From UBA3941 sp002385665 (GTDB lineage Bacteria > Bacillota > Clostridia > Caldicoprobacterales > UBA3941): DNA of 64,000 bases. This document shows, one piece after another, positions 62,483 to 64,000 of this stretch (positions within the stretch are counted from its first letter, which is position 1; the number at the start of each line of letters is the position of its first letter). Where the stretch lies: assembly GCA_050949255.1 (NCBI GenBank), contig JBMNFJ010000016.1:620001-684000 (forward strand), in the 5' to 3' direction. The notes beneath the pieces are model-generated. The model worked only from the letters and a program-made list of their open reading frames with translations, made no database searches and was not told where the DNA came from. A program made the translations under genes and the position numbers.

Positions 62483-63466
62483 TTGGAGGAAATTCAAAAG
62501 GAAAGATTTATTGATATTCAAAATCTTAGTCATATGATGGAGCTCTTTGGAAAATTTGATGAAAACATCCGATTGCTGGAAGAGGAATTTGGAGTGCAGA
62601 TAATTGCACGCCAGACTCAGCTTCGGATCATCGGCAATGAGAAATCCGTTGATATGGCTTTTACTGTACTAAATAAGCTTTTAGAAGGAATAGAGGATGG
62701 TACCAGGGTAGATAAGAGCAGGGTGAGGTATCTGACCCAATTAGTAAAGGCTGGAGAAACCGACCATATTGTAGAGTTGACAGGTGACGTTATATGTGTC
62801 ACCTATAAGGGTAAGCAAATTAAGTGCAAAACTTTAGGTCAGGCCCAATACGTGAATGCCATGAGGCAAAATGATATTGTGTTTGGTATTGGGCCTGCTG
62901 GTACCGGAAAGACATATCTTGCTATGGCCATGGCAGTTAATGCCTTCAAGAATAAGGAGGTAAGTCGGATCATTTTGACCCGCCCGGCAGTGGAGGCCGG
63001 AGAAAAACTTGGGTTTCTACCCGGGGATCTACAAAACAAGGTAGACCCCTATCTAAGGCCTTTATATGATGCATTGCATGACTTGATGGGCCTCGAGACT
63101 TATACTAGGCTAATTGATCGGGGTGTTATCGAAGTGGCTCCATTGGCTTATATGCGTGGGAGAACATTGGATGACGCATTTATAATACTGGATGAGGCCC
63201 AGAATACCACCTCCGAGCAGATGAAGATGTTTTTAACCCGTCTTGGGATAGGTTCCAAAGCCGTAATAAATGGGGATATAACCCAAATAGATCTAGTGTC
63301 GGGAGCAAAATCCGGTCTGGTAGAGGCCTCCGAGATATTAAAAGGGATCAATGGGATCGGCTTTGTGCGTTTAACCCACAGTGACGTTGTCAGGCATGAG
63401 CTTGTAATGTCAATTATAAGGGCCTATGATAATTATCACAGAAGGAAAAAGAGCGACATTTCTTAA
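62483..63466 (+). CDS. phoH: PhoH-family ATPase
   Basis: 327 aa. KH-like N-terminus, Walker A GPAGTGKT at 137-144, LTRPAVEAGEKLGFLPGD, Walker B ILDEAQNTT. Probable RNA-linked ATPase/helicase. TTG start with AGGAGG seven bases upstream. Confidence 0.95.
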   Translation: MEEIQKERFIDIQNLSHMMELFGKFDENIRLLEEEFGVQIIARQTQLRIIGNEKSVDMAFTVLNKLLEGIEDGTRVDKSRVRYLTQLVKAGETDHIVELTGDVICVTYKGKQIKCKTLGQAQYVNAMRQNDIVFGIGPAGTGKTYLAMAMAVNAFKNKEVSRIILTRPAVEAGEKLGFLPGDLQNKVDPYLRPLYDALHDLMGLETYTRLIDRGVIEVAPLAYMRGRTLDDAFIILDEAQNTTSEQMKMFLTRLGIGSKAVINGDITQIDLVSGAKSGLVEASEILKGINGIGFVRLTHSDVVRHELVMSIIRAYDNYHRRKKSDIS

Positions 63467-63569
63467 GTAACCAATGATACCTAATAAGGTTGGGAGATGT
63501 CGACTCGCTATTCCCATATTAGATTTCTTTTTGTGTAAGTTCTTCTATTCAGGAAGAGGGAGATAATAG

Positions 63570-64000
63570 TGAGTCAGGTTGTTACTAGAAAAGGGGGGAG
63601 CCCTTCAATAAGGGGATTTATAAACTTCTTACGGAGCACGAAGGTTTTAGGAGCCTTTTTAGCCATGGTGAATTTTATTATAATCTTCGTTGTTCTCATG
63701 GCTTCCGTACTACCTAAACAGTATTCCTTGAAAGTAGGGGATATAGTACAAACCCCTATAAGCGCGCCGTGGGACGTAGAAGACACCATTGCTACTGATG
63801 AACTTCGACAGGCTGCAAGGGATAACGTATCTCCTATATATCGATTTGATGAAGGGATAAGTGAAAGTGTTTTAGCTGAAGTTGAAGATATATTTAATCG
63901 AATAGATGAGGCCAGAATATTAGTAGAAGAGAAGTTTACAGCTTACAAGCAGGAATTACAAGCCCAACAGGTTGATCAAGATCAAAATACAGAAGCTTCT
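63570..64000 (+). CDS. pgpH: PgpH/YqfF-like HD-domain phosphodiesterase, N-terminal part
   Basis: Runs off the right edge; 143 residues visible. GTG at 63570 after GAGGGAG. Membrane helix at about 26-48, then the extracellular 7TMR-HDED start (LPKQYSLKVGDIVQTPISAPWDVEDTIATDELRQAARDNVSPIYRFDE). PgpH hydrolyses cyclic di-AMP; catalytic HD part is outside the window. Order phoH-pgpH matches Bacillus. Confidence 0.88.

Overview
The window reads as the chromosome of a low-GC, Gram-positive, endospore-forming anaerobe of the Clostridia. Support comes from SpoVM, an alpha/beta-type SASP and its germination protease Gpr, YlbJ, YqfC and YqfD, a Pta-AckA acetate pathway, strong Shine-Dalgarno sequences, and many TTG starts. 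I cannot name the genus. I saw no rRNA, tRNA, CRISPR array, insertion sequence or prophage.

Layout. (1) 1-2600: end of a PASTA-domain kinase (prkC), rsgA, rpe, a 58-aa membrane protein, spoVM and divergent rpmB; this is the Bacillus order prkC-rsgA-rpe-(thiN)-spoVM-rpmB with thiN absent. (2) 2600-9940: a carbohydrate cassette with two CUT1 permeases of LplB/YtcP type, a lipoprotein binding protein and a large cytoplasmic GH106-like hydrolase. It sits where Bacillus has rpmB next to yloU, and it has no ATPase gene. (3) 10000-14250: Asp23 protein, FakA-like YloV and recG. (4) 14350-23500: SASP, rsmD, coaD, a coiled-coil protein, ylbJ (minus), ylbK, tmcAL (minus), pta, ackA, yceD and rpmF. (5) 23600-29800: fatty acid synthesis locus fapR-plsX-fabH-fabD-fabG-acpP-fabF, with a FapR-like operator over the fapR promoter and a frameshift in fabD. 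(6) 29900-43500: rnc, smc, ftsY, ylxM, ffh, rpsP, khpA, rimM, trmD, rplS, lepB, rbgA, rnhB, yraN and holA, covering RNA processing, chromosome condensation, protein export and ribosome assembly. (7) 43570-64000: rpsT (minus), gpr, lepA, hemW, hrcA-grpE-dnaK-dnaJ under a perfect CIRCE element, prmA, rsmE, mtaB, hinT, rpsU, a membrane-anchored EEP hydrolase, nfeD, an unknown 129-aa membrane protein, yqfC, yqfD, phoH and the start of pgpH.

Most genes are conserved housekeeping genes in conserved order. The most informative departures are the fabD frameshift, a 17-codon upstream ORF with a perfect hairpin coupled to prmA by an ATGA overlap, missing partners in conserved slots (thiN, spoIIP, floA) replaced by unknown small membrane proteins or structured intergenic DNA, and the inserted sugar cassette. 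I did not find a convincing wholly new multi-gene system.
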